A stretch of 64,000 nt of DNA from Mucilaginibacter pedocola (GTDB taxonomy: Bacteria; Bacteroidota; Bacteroidia; Sphingobacteriales; Sphingobacteriaceae). The position numbers and the translations under genes were made by a program. Location of the stretch: positions 186,001-250,000 of the forward strand of contig NZ_MBTF01000001.1 of NCBI RefSeq assembly GCF_002013915.1. Direction: 5' to 3'. Below, piece after piece: positions 44,001-50,769 of this stretch. Numbering within the stretch: the first letter of the stretch is position 1; each line of letters opens with the position of its first letter. Under the pieces are notes generated by a model. That model was not told the origin of the DNA, made no database searches, and was given only the letters and a program-made list of their open reading frames with translations.

Positions 44001-45433
44001 TTGCAACCGCAATTGAATTTATTCCGCAAACGCCGGATAGTATTTATTTTAGGTTTGTAAATGGCAGCGGCTCGGCGCGTGCTGTATTTATTAAAGAGGG
44101 CAGCAGCGGTTTTCCAACTATAGTTAATGGCCGTACCTACACCGCCAACCCTAAATTTGGGCAAGGCACGCCTGCCGGAGCAGGCTGGTATTGCATTTAC
44201 AATGGCCCCCATACGCGTACAGATGCTGCCCCGCTTATGGCCGGGCTAAAACCCAGCACGCCGTATATAATAGCTATAGTAGAATACAACGGTAAATACG
44301 GTGCCGAGAAGTATGCCAGCACGGGCACTACAGGCAAAACAACAACTTTCGATCTGAATATAAGATCGTCGAACCTGGTTTTCAGTAATACAACCGGCAC
44401 ATCAACCACCCTAAGCTGGACAAGCGGCAGCGGTGTAGGGCGTATGGTATTTGTGTCTGCAACCCCCTATGATAGTGGCGCAGGCCCCTCAGACGTTTAT
44501 TACTCGCCTAACACTAAATATGGCTCGGGCAACCAGGTAAATGGTTACTATTGCGTTTACAACGGAACCGGCAATAGTGTAAACGTTACAGGCTTAACCA
44601 GCGGCCAAAGATACCGTGCGATAGTTTATGATTATAATGGCAGTATACAGGCACCAAAGATGATACGGGTATACGAAGTATCTGAATCTGCCGCAAATAT
44701 GGTTACGCCAATAGCTGCCCCAACGGGATATGCAACAAGTTTAGCATTCAGCAATACAGCAGCCACCTCAACTACCTTAAGTTGGGTAAGCAGTAACGGT
44801 GCGGCGCGGGCGGTATTCTTAAAACTGGGTACCAGCGGTGCGCTGAATGTAGTGCAGGGCCAAACCTATAACGGCAATAGCAGCTTCGGTGCAGGTTCGC
44901 CGGTTGGCACCAATGGCTGGTATTGCGTTTACAACGGTACCGGCAGCAGTGTTAACATTAGTGGTTTAGCTGCATCGAGCACCTACCGTGCTATTGTAAT
45001 TGAATACAACGGAAGTGCCGGCACCGAAGCTTACAACCTGAGCAGGTATAACGCAGCCAACGTAACCACAACTGCATCTCCAACTTTATTATTAACAACC
45101 AACCAAAAACGTATGCTGGTAGAGCAGGATGTATTGGAGGACAATAACATAGAGGTGAATGTACACCAGGCCCTATCGCCTAACGGTGACGGTATTAACG
45201 ATGTATTTACCATTGACGGTATAGGCGCTTACCCCGAAAATACCGTAAAGGTTTTGAACAGCAACGGCGAAGCCATTTACAGCGTAAAGGGTTATAACAA
45301 CTACAGCAAAGCCTTCGACGGGCATGCCAGCAATGGCACCCTGCAAAAAGCCGGTACTTATTTTTATATGCTGGAGTATAAAAAAGGAGCGGAGTTGATA
45401 CGCAAAACCGGTTATTTGGTATTGAAGTTCTAA
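41087..45433 (+). CDS. TIG/propeller-like surface protein, T9SS type-B sorted
   Basis: Large exported protein of 1448 residues with a long signal peptide (about 1-37, ending AFAA). An IPT/TIG domain (about 55-128) is followed by seven repeats of the pattern VAISADGSTAAV (about 150-505). A second TIG (about 509-590), nearly identical at GMVMPGAVTG, is followed by seven more such repeats (about 620-950). Three FN3-like repeats with WYCVYNGTGSSVN follow (about 980-1345). The last 90 residues (SPNGDGINDVFTIDGI ... GTYFYMLEYKKG) are the type-B gliding sorting domain. Each seven-repeat block suggests a seven-bladed beta-propeller. It is probably an adhesin; no PorP-like partner lies beside it. Confidence 0.9.
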   Translation: MMKNATSSAILLPKLYRAVRGFALALVLSGSVSAFAAEPISRISGSREAAFASTITSFAPASGAVGTFVTVTGTGFTSASKLAIGGKPAIITSYTATQIVGMVMPGAVTGKVTVNTGSNVNAAKNFKVVETPLPLSFSPGKLVDNTLQPGGKNLKNQGYSVAISADGSTAAVTAYSLDVAESGVKFYKKVDSGWVAVSAFLRPNGLAATEGFGYSVALSGDGSIAVVGSFGRSTQFNGISGGVYVFVKKQGLWSGGSVTKLDAPGSSVGITADGNTIITGRIGYVFYPGNRRLPSVTNPDDGVNLYHRSGLDNWSQIAIPTRGGKAAPGDGVGISPDGTVIVMNSRYQPFITPYTTNPDYEFFDVYTDAFVRSTATSNDWHQSVLDDYAYYTGNKFSFSADGSYLAYSNGQGAVYIRTKTGNSYPPGDESRIIIQGSSAALSADANTLVVGADGLRVYERVNGSFVLKGAAGKGFYTTGVAMSANASDVFYGNANDAPLGAVYTASFTPPPPPAISAMSPTTGPVGTLVKVTGVSLEGATLSIGGKDAIIVSNTGTVITGMVMPGAVTGAVSITKDTTVTGGNFTVTATPFPNVQNTPKMADTIKYASGGKSTNSLLQGTALAISADGNTAIAASGKSTYAIPYYSGQNVVFYAKVNGSWKQSRFVSTSYTNLSYPLKATLNADGTTALVVFADEPNSITPGFVYGYHKNENGEWVADAQGIPGVLGLAVDVSLSADGNTAVTGYKKCTAHGCETHANVFYRVNGVWAGQQEPTPPGSQPDAKYYIANAGSAVAISADGKTIATSTYQSGNTPGTNIYTNKGAGWVLQRALPTAVAFPGLSADGNVLLSGNRIYNRVGSVWTYAQSLNVTGTGAISADGGTVIFGSATGPAVYTRNGSSWGRQSTSFATGTPALAVALSADGASGFAANPQDTKVFPSQKYYGQDNTLEGTFPIGAVYGLGSGTPVVSPTVLATAIEFIPQTPDSIYFRFVNGSGSARAVFIKEGSSGFPTIVNGRTYTANPKFGQGTPAGAGWYCIYNGPHTRTDAAPLMAGLKPSTPYIIAIVEYNGKYGAEKYASTGTTGKTTTFDLNIRSSNLVFSNTTGTSTTLSWTSGSGVGRMVFVSATPYDSGAGPSDVYYSPNTKYGSGNQVNGYYCVYNGTGNSVNVTGLTSGQRYRAIVYDYNGSIQAPKMIRVYEVSESAANMVTPIAAPTGYATSLAFSNTAATSTTLSWVSSNGAARAVFLKLGTSGALNVVQGQTYNGNSSFGAGSPVGTNGWYCVYNGTGSSVNISGLAASSTYRAIVIEYNGSAGTEAYNLSRYNAANVTTTASPTLLLTTNQKRMLVEQDVLEDNNIEVNVHQALSPNGDGINDVFTIDGIGAYPENTVKVLNSNGEAIYSVKGYNNYSKAFDGHASNGTLQKAGTYFYMLEYKKGAELIRKTGYLVLKF

Positions 45434-45453
45434 TACCATATAGTTCTGAAAAG

Positions 45454-45495
45454 CAAAGGCCGCGGAAGATTTTCCTGCGGCCTTTGTTATTTTTA
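45454..45495. terminator. terminator after TIG/propeller gene
   Basis: Stem CAAAGGCCGCGGAA / TTCCTGCGGCCTTTG with one bulge, then TTATTTTTAT on the plus strand. A convergent small membrane-protein gene ends just beyond, so it may act in both directions. Confidence 0.85.
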
Positions 45496-45506
45496 TAGAT
45501 ATGATT

Positions 45507-45695
45507 TTATTCTTGCTCTTCGCCCTCGTGGGTTAATAATTCCAGTTTGCCGTACTCGTTAACTACATAGTTAGAGCGTTCGATGGTGCCGCGTTTTATT
45601 TTCTTGCCTTTGGGGTTGCGATTCAATACGGCCGCAAGGGGTAATAATACCATTAATGCAACAGCAATGCTTTCTAAAACAAATTCATTTATCAT
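45507..45695 (-). CDS. small single-span membrane protein
   Basis: Short protein of 62 residues. A hydrophobic N-terminal helix at about 4-24 (EFVLESIAVALMVLLPLAAVL) is followed by a basic stretch (NRNPKGKKIKRG) and an acidic tail (THEGEEQE). No family recognised. The start is ATG with a plausible open upstream region; codon use resembles its neighbours. It lies between the TIG-gene terminator and the GyrI-like gene on the same strand, 106 bases downstream of the latter. Its reality rests on this coherent topology and the lack of any competing gene. Confidence 0.55.
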   Translation of the reverse strand: MINEFVLESIAVALMVLLPLAAVLNRNPKGKKIKRGTIERSNYVVNEYGKLELLTHEGEEQE

Positions 45696-45801
45696 AGCTT
45701 TGGTTTAGCCTATGGCGAGTTTGAAACAATTGGTAATGTTGCTGCCCGGCCTGTTATTTGTTTTAACATGCTGTAGCGGCTTTTGTTGCAGAAAATATAA
45801 A

Positions 45802-46281
45802 TTATTTAAGCCTGACCGGTATCCATATTTCTTCCTCCGAATCCGCCGAATTTGGCATGTACTTTTCGCCCATTATCGCAAAATGCGGGCGCTCGTCTAC
45901 TTCGTAATTCGAGGCAGGGAACCATTCAGTAAATATGTACCGATAGGTTTCAGCACCATTAGCGGCGGGCCCGTAATGCACAAACACAGCGTAAAGCCCG
46001 CCGGGCGCATTCAGGATGTCTAAACTACACGGCAAATGCGCTGTATCCCTTACTTCAACCGCAGCCCATTTTTCGTAAAGGGCATTCGCGTCGAAACTGG
46101 TAAAGAACCCCGCCGGGTAAACTTCGATGGAATAAAGCTCGCTACCAATGGCGTTGGTAACCCGTTTTCGTATCGGCATAAAGCTGCGCCAGAGTTCGCC
46201 GGTTTTGTTATCGGCATAACTCATGCTGAGGTGTTTCCCGGCGAACATCTGAGGTGGCAATGCCTCTAACCTTGGTTCCAT
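45802..46281 (-). CDS. GyrI-like small-molecule-binding protein
   Basis: Stand-alone GyrI/AraC effector-binding-like (SHS2-type) domain of 159 residues. Typical features are the start LPPQMFAGKHLSMS, a central SLDILNAPGGLYAVFVHYGPA and the C-terminal DERPHFAIMGEKY...EEEIWIPVRLK. Such domains bind hydrophobic small molecules; some inhibit gyrase and others act as hydrolases. Its ATG overlaps the stop codon of the M61 peptidase gene (TAATG), so translation is probably coupled, although a functional link with the peptidase is unclear. Confidence 0.82.
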   Translation of the reverse strand: MEPRLEALPPQMFAGKHLSMSYADNKTGELWRSFMPIRKRVTNAIGSELYSIEVYPAGFFTSFDANALYEKWAAVEVRDTAHLPCSLDILNAPGGLYAVFVHYGPAANGAETYRYIFTEWFPASNYEVDERPHFAIMGEKYMPNSADSEEEIWIPVRLK

Positions 46282-48104
46282 TATTTTCCTTCCAGGTTTT
46301 TCAGGGCCGCTTGTTGGGCCGGGGTAGGCGACGCCATTGGAGCCAAATAGTTTTTGGTTTTAAAGTGCCCATCGTAAATAGGGCCTTTCATCACTATTTC
46401 TTTGCCGCCGCGCAGTACGGTTATTTCAATTTCCGGGTGTTTGGTGTTTTCGGCAAAGTAGGCATCCCAAATATCATCAACATTATCCTGTGTTACCGCA
46501 ATTCCATCCATTTTGGCAAAAACATCGCCTTCTTTTACTTTAAGCGGGTTGTCGCCTACGTTGGCAAATACAAACGCGCCGTTTTCCATCTTTAAACCCA
46601 TTTTGCCGGGGTAAAAGGCCTGCACATTTTTCTGGGGGGCGTATTCGTAGCCAACTCTTGCAAAATATTCGGCGTAGGGTACGGTTTCGCTGCCTACAAT
46701 GTATTTATCAATAAACTGCTTTACGTCCGGGTGCGATGCTGCAACAAAATCGCCGATAAACTCATCATCTTTAAAGGGCTTACTTGGGCCGTATTTATGA
46801 GTCAGGTCGATGATGACACTTTTGAGGTCCTTATTGCCATTTGTTTTTTCGCGGATCAGCATATCCAGTGCAAATCCTATTAGCGCCCCTTTGTTATAAA
46901 CGCTACTGTATTTCTTTTGGAACGAATCTTCCATCACACGCTTGCTCATTTCGGTCATCGAGAATGAACCAAACTCTTCTGCCTGGTTCATCTTATCGCG
47001 CATTTCTTTAAAAAAGCCTTTTTCGTCAACCAGTCCGTTTTGCAATTGTATCAGGTGGGCAAAGTATTCAGTAATACCTTCGTACATCCACAGGTGTGCC
47101 GACATTTTTGGGTCTGTAAAATCAAAGTTCTCTATCTCGAAGCTGTGCAGGTTCAACGGTGTAAGAATATGCAGGAACTCGTGCGATGATACATCGTTCA
47201 CCATCGATACCAGCCTTTTCTCCATCTCTACCTCGGGCAGGTAGTAAAGCGATGAGTAGTTGTGTTCTAACGCGCCATAGCCACCTTCGCCTTTATCGCG
47301 GTCGGCAAGGGCCTTTTTAGGATCTTCGAAATAGTATAGAAACTGGTACGATTTTACGGGAAGCCCGTTAAAGAAAACGCTTAACGATTTGGCTATTGGT
47401 TTAAGGTATTCTGCCACCTGCGCACTTTTTACTTTGCCGGTTGCTGAGTATACAAAAACGTTGATCTTACTTTGGCCAACCATAAACGAGGTAGTATCGG
47501 GCCTGGCATAAATAACCGGATTATCGGCCAGGTAAACAAAATCACGCGCTTTTATCAGGTCGAGGTTTTTGGCGGGGTGTTCTACATCCAGGTGGGTAGC
47601 GCCATAAAAGCCTTCAGGCTTGTTCACGCTTATTTCAATGGGTAGCTTTTTATAGTCTTCAAAATAGCCGTAAAAGGCATGGTTGTTCATTACCACGTTT
47701 TGGCCTGCCTCTATATTAGAGCCGCCGGGCTGAAAAATGAAATCATCGTGCTTGGTATCCCAGGTATCGTTCACTTTATACTTGATAGTAGCAAGGCTGG
47801 TAGCATTATTGATACGGTATTGGTCTTTATTCAGCTTTTCCACCTTTAACTTCTTGCCATCTTTATCGAAGGCTTGCAGGTCGACGATAAAGCGCCCAAA
47901 ATCTTTACGTGCGTAAGAGCCGGGTATTGCTTTGGCAAATGAAAACACAGTGCTCTCCTGCGTAATAGCAGGGGTGGTTAGGTTAACAGCCACCTGATCA
48001 TTAACTATGTTTACGAGATCTACCGAATAGGCATATTTCTGCTGAGCATAACCACTAACAGCAAGCGCCGAAAATAAAAGGCTGAGGGAAAGAAATTTCT
48101 TCAT
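46281..48104 (-). CDS. M61-family aminopeptidase with PDZ domain
   Basis: Periplasmic zinc metallopeptidase of the M61 (glycyl aminopeptidase) family, 607 residues from the preferred ATG at 48104, which gives a clean signal peptide ending SGYAQ. An N-terminal beta domain is followed by the catalytic region with HEFLH (HExxH) at about 303-307 in SSHEFLHILTPLNL and the downstream Glu in WMYEGITEYFAHL. A C-terminal PDZ-like domain (about 500-585, LKMENGAFVFANVGDNPLKVKEGDV) completes the M61 layout. It would clip N-terminal Gly/Ala from peptides. It is followed by an overlapping GyrI-like gene and preceded by a terminator. Confidence 0.9.
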   Translation of the reverse strand: MKKFLSLSLLFSALAVSGYAQQKYAYSVDLVNIVNDQVAVNLTTPAITQESTVFSFAKAIPGSYARKDFGRFIVDLQAFDKDGKKLKVEKLNKDQYRINNATSLATIKYKVNDTWDTKHDDFIFQPGGSNIEAGQNVVMNNHAFYGYFEDYKKLPIEISVNKPEGFYGATHLDVEHPAKNLDLIKARDFVYLADNPVIYARPDTTSFMVGQSKINVFVYSATGKVKSAQVAEYLKPIAKSLSVFFNGLPVKSYQFLYYFEDPKKALADRDKGEGGYGALEHNYSSLYYLPEVEMEKRLVSMVNDVSSHEFLHILTPLNLHSFEIENFDFTDPKMSAHLWMYEGITEYFAHLIQLQNGLVDEKGFFKEMRDKMNQAEEFGSFSMTEMSKRVMEDSFQKKYSSVYNKGALIGFALDMLIREKTNGNKDLKSVIIDLTHKYGPSKPFKDDEFIGDFVAASHPDVKQFIDKYIVGSETVPYAEYFARVGYEYAPQKNVQAFYPGKMGLKMENGAFVFANVGDNPLKVKEGDVFAKMDGIAVTQDNVDDIWDAYFAENTKHPEIEITVLRGGKEIVMKGPIYDGHFKTKNYLAPMASPTPAQQAALKNLEGK

Positions 48105-48176
48105 GATGAAACGCAATAAGGTTTATGGGTATGAAATTAGCAGATGTGTACGGCATTGCCAAAATAAAAAGCACAA

Positions 48177-48205
48177 AAAAGCCGCCCGTGTGCAACCGGG
48201 CGGCT
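48177..48205 (-). terminator. terminator of choice-of-anchor I gene
   Basis: Perfect 9-bp stem AGCCGCCCG / CGGGCGGCT with an 8-base loop, followed on the minus strand by TTTTTT. It lies 20 bases beyond the choice-of-anchor I stop codon. Confidence 0.9.
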
Positions 48206-48224
48206 CCTGTACATTTAACGTAAA

Positions 48225-49739
48225 TTAAATAGTGTTCGGTGTATAAACTTTTATAACACCGTCGTTCTCGCTGCTTACAACCAACAGGCTCTTTTTGGTA
48301 GGGCTGTTTTTTGCAGGGATGATCAATACGCCCTCGGGTGCATCGCCGCATTTTAGCAATTGTAAAAACGATGGTTTGGTTGGGTCGGTAACATCATAAA
48401 CGGCAACAGCATCAGCGCGTTCCATGCCTACAAAGGCTACGTTTTTGTTGCCTATTTTGCCTACTGTAATACCTTCGGGCTCAACCGACTTATCATCGCT
48501 ACGCCCGTCATCATAATTGCCGGCCGCATAAACTTTGGCGTCCAGTTCGTTTTTGCTATCGAATACCTGTGTGCCGGTATTGCCGTTCCAAACGCTGAAC
48601 GAACGTGCGCCAAGCGAGTACAGGGCCTCGAATTTACCGTCACCATTGGCATCGCCTAAGGTTGTCGTAATGTTTAAACGTCCGAGTTGTGCATCGCCTC
48701 TTAAAGTAGCAGCAGTAGGGAAAGCGGTTGCATCAAGGGTGATGTCTTTCACGCGTTTTACTTCGGTTAAAGCAGTGTATTCGCGCGAGTCGCCTTCATT
48801 GGCGGTGAACAGGTATGGCACGCCACCTTGCTCTAAAACAGCAATAGCATCGGGCATGTAAATACCTTTTACCGGCCATTTGGCTGGGGCGAATTTATCG
48901 TCTTTATCGCTTGGGTCAATTTCGTTGCCATCAACATTGTAATCTTTAAAGCCCAGCGGGAATATATTGGTGATGCTTTTGGCAGCGATATCAATTTTGG
49001 CTATACCGTTATTCTCCTGCAAAGTAACCCAGGCAGTTTTAGAGTCGGCCGATATGGTAATGTACTCCGGCTCAATGTCCTTAACAAAATCGTTACCCAC
49101 ACCAAATATGCGGAAGCCTTTGCTCATCAGGTCGGCTTTTTGGCCGGCAAAGGCAGAAAAATCTACCGTAGTAACGCTGTAATTATCAGCGACCGAAATG
49201 ATGGATACCGAACCGGCAGGGTCGTTGGTGTATGTAGTGTTCGGCTCGCCTTCGTTTGCGGTTAAAATGTATTTGCCATCGGGCGAGTAGGTGATCATAT
49301 CAGGCAGGGCGCCTACGCTTATTACTTTTACTTCGCTCAGGTCGTCGGTTTTAAATACAGCTACTTTGCCGTTGGCTTGTTTGTCGGTTGCTTCGATAGC
49401 AGCGGCAACCTTACCGTCAAATACCGAAAGGCTGTTTACCGCGCCGCCGTAAGGAGCCATGCTGATAGAGTTAACGACCGTCATTTTAGATGGATCTTTA
49501 AAATCAACCACATCAATTTTGTTAACGGTGCCGTTGTTAACCACGAACAGGCGGTTGGTAGCAGGGTCAAAAGCGGTGATCTCGGCAGCGCCCACATCGC
49601 CAATGTCAATGGTGCCTATCTCGGCAAAAGTTGCCGGATCTTCGTTTACAAAAAACTCGGGCTCGGGTGCCGGGCTTGAATCTTTTTTGCAGCTAAACAT
49701 GCATACGCAAAATAGCATAGGTAGTAAGTAGTGCTTCAT
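48225..49739 (-). CDS. choice-of-anchor I beta-propeller lipoprotein
   Basis: Exported lipoprotein of 504 residues. The leader ends with MFSCKKDSS, where Cys17 is the likely lipid-bearing residue. The rest is built from beta-propeller-like repeats (for example DPATNRLFVVNNGTVNKIDVVD, YSPDGKYILTANEGEPN, VEPEGITVGKIGNKNVAFVGMERADAVAVYDV). The EGEPNTTYTNDPAGSVSIISV and EGITVGKIG phrases are typical of the choice-of-anchor I family, some members of which are annotated as alkaline-phosphatase-like; I see no phosphatase metal site. The ATG at 49739 fits the lipoprotein leader better than one 27 bases upstream. Monocistronic, with its own terminator. Confidence 0.82.
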   Translation of the reverse strand: MKHYLLPMLFCVCMFSCKKDSSPAPEPEFFVNEDPATFAEIGTIDIGDVGAAEITAFDPATNRLFVVNNGTVNKIDVVDFKDPSKMTVVNSISMAPYGGAVNSLSVFDGKVAAAIEATDKQANGKVAVFKTDDLSEVKVISVGALPDMITYSPDGKYILTANEGEPNTTYTNDPAGSVSIISVADNYSVTTVDFSAFAGQKADLMSKGFRIFGVGNDFVKDIEPEYITISADSKTAWVTLQENNGIAKIDIAAKSITNIFPLGFKDYNVDGNEIDPSDKDDKFAPAKWPVKGIYMPDAIAVLEQGGVPYLFTANEGDSREYTALTEVKRVKDITLDATAFPTAATLRGDAQLGRLNITTTLGDANGDGKFEALYSLGARSFSVWNGNTGTQVFDSKNELDAKVYAAGNYDDGRSDDKSVEPEGITVGKIGNKNVAFVGMERADAVAVYDVTDPTKPSFLQLLKCGDAPEGVLIIPAKNSPTKKSLLVVSSENDGVIKVYTPNTI

Positions 49740-49886
49740 ACGTGTTTTGGTTATTGTGAAGCGCAAAAATATTACCGATGTGTTAATAGTGCTTAAGCTA
49801 AGGGTTAAGGCTGTGTTATGAAATGATGTCCTTTTTCGCCCCTTAAATAGGCGTATTTACCCCCGCCGTCACCTGTTTAGGGCAAT

Positions 49887-49894
49887 TACCTTTG
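49887..49894 (+). promoter_or_regulatory. -7 element of dinB-like gene
   Basis: TACCTTTG matches TANNTTTG, 38 bases before the DinB ATG. No TTTG lies at the exact -33 distance. Confidence 0.4.
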
Positions 49895-49932
49895 CCAATA
49901 AACTTATTATCAACCTATTTGTAATTACTATC

Positions 49933-50439
49933 ATGACACCACAAAGCATCAACGCCTACAAAACCGCCACCCATAATTTTTTGAAACAGTTAGAAGTGTT
50001 TAACGAGCAGCAGTTCAACACTGTGCCATTTGAAGGTAGTTGGACACCCGCCCAGGTGGCCGATCATATGTACAAGTCGCAGGTAGGGCTACCACAGGTG
50101 CTTACCGGCAATACCGAGGCCGCCCACCGCAAACCCGATGCGAATAACGAGGTGATAGGTAATATTTTCCTTGATTTTAATACAAAGCTAAAATCGCCCG
50201 ATTTTATTTTACCGAGCCTGCAACCCTTAGATAAAGCCGAAATGCTGAGCAATTATTACAGCAAGGCAGATGAGATAGAAAACACTGCGCAGGAGCTTGA
50301 CGGCGCTGAGGTATGCCTGGATTTTGCCCTGCCGGTGATGGGCACGCTTACCCGCACCGAATGGCTGCATTTTGTAACCTGCCATACCATAAGGCATACC
50401 CGGCAGTTAGAGAATATACATCAGCAGATGAGCTTGTAG
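49933..50439 (+). CDS. DinB-family protein
   Basis: Predicted four-helix DinB_2 metalloprotein of 168 residues. The likely metal histidines are His46 in WTPAQVADHMYKSQ and the pair in the C-terminal VTCHTIRHTRQLENIHQ. This is the second DinB protein of the window and differs from the one at 23972, so it is not a recent duplicate. Members are often thiol-linked transferases or detoxification proteins; no substrate can be proposed. An inverted repeat begins at its stop codon. Confidence 0.82.
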   Translation: MTPQSINAYKTATHNFLKQLEVFNEQQFNTVPFEGSWTPAQVADHMYKSQVGLPQVLTGNTEAAHRKPDANNEVIGNIFLDFNTKLKSPDFILPSLQPLDKAEMLSNYYSKADEIENTAQELDGAEVCLDFALPVMGTLTRTEWLHFVTCHTIRHTRQLENIHQQMSL

Positions 50440-50523
50440 ATGTGCAGATTTCAGATATGAAAATAGGCGGGTTTGCTAATAGATTCTTCATCTGCACATC
50501 TGAAATTTGCACATCTGCACATC
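50439..50523. repeat. GATGTGCAGATTTCAGAT-type inverted repeat
   Basis: The left arm GATGTGCAGATTTCAGAT (50439-50456) and the right arm (50498-50523, containing ATCTGAAATTTGCACATC) are inverted with a small insertion, around a loop of about 41 bases. It lies directly after the dinB-like stop codon. The remaining 240 bases of the gap hold the promoter and leader of the molybdenum hydroxylase operon. Confidence 0.75.
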
Positions 50524-50581
50524 CTCCCCGCGTATACATTTTACGGTTTTGCTTACCAATTTTACTGATTGCACTTTCTGC

Positions 50582-50614
50582 TTTGTTTTATAGTTAAAAC
50601 ATTGGTTATATTTG
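50582..50614 (+). promoter_or_regulatory. promoter of molybdenum hydroxylase operon
   Basis: -33 TTTG at 50582-50585, a 21-base spacer, and -7 TATATTTG at 50607-50614. This would give a leader of about 150 bases, unusually long for this organism, carrying the hairpin CCACAGCC...TTGTGG (50654-50680) followed by TGTTTTTC. Confidence 0.55.
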
Positions 50615-50769
50615 ATATAGAAGGCGCAAAGCCCCTTGCAAAATATCATAATGCCACAGCCTAATGGCTTGGTGTTGTGGTGTTTTTCGGCCTGTGTAAC
50701 ATTGCTGCTTTCCTTTTCGTCGAGGAGGGTATTAAACCTGTGTACATCCCTATAAAACCTGATATCTGT

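Noticed and set aside
45712..46023. Plus-strand frame of 103 codons with a hydrophobic start
   Set aside because: It overlaps the conserved GyrI-like gene on the other strand and has a basic, unstructured remainder.
50677..50769. N-terminal extension of the molybdopterin subunit
   Set aside because: The twin-arginine motif would be displaced about 40 residues from the N-terminus; it is more likely untranslated leader.
50615..50769. Molybdenum-cofactor riboswitch
   Set aside because: The leader is long enough and precedes a Moco enzyme, but I cannot recognise the conserved stems of the known motif, and that motif is not expected in this phylum.
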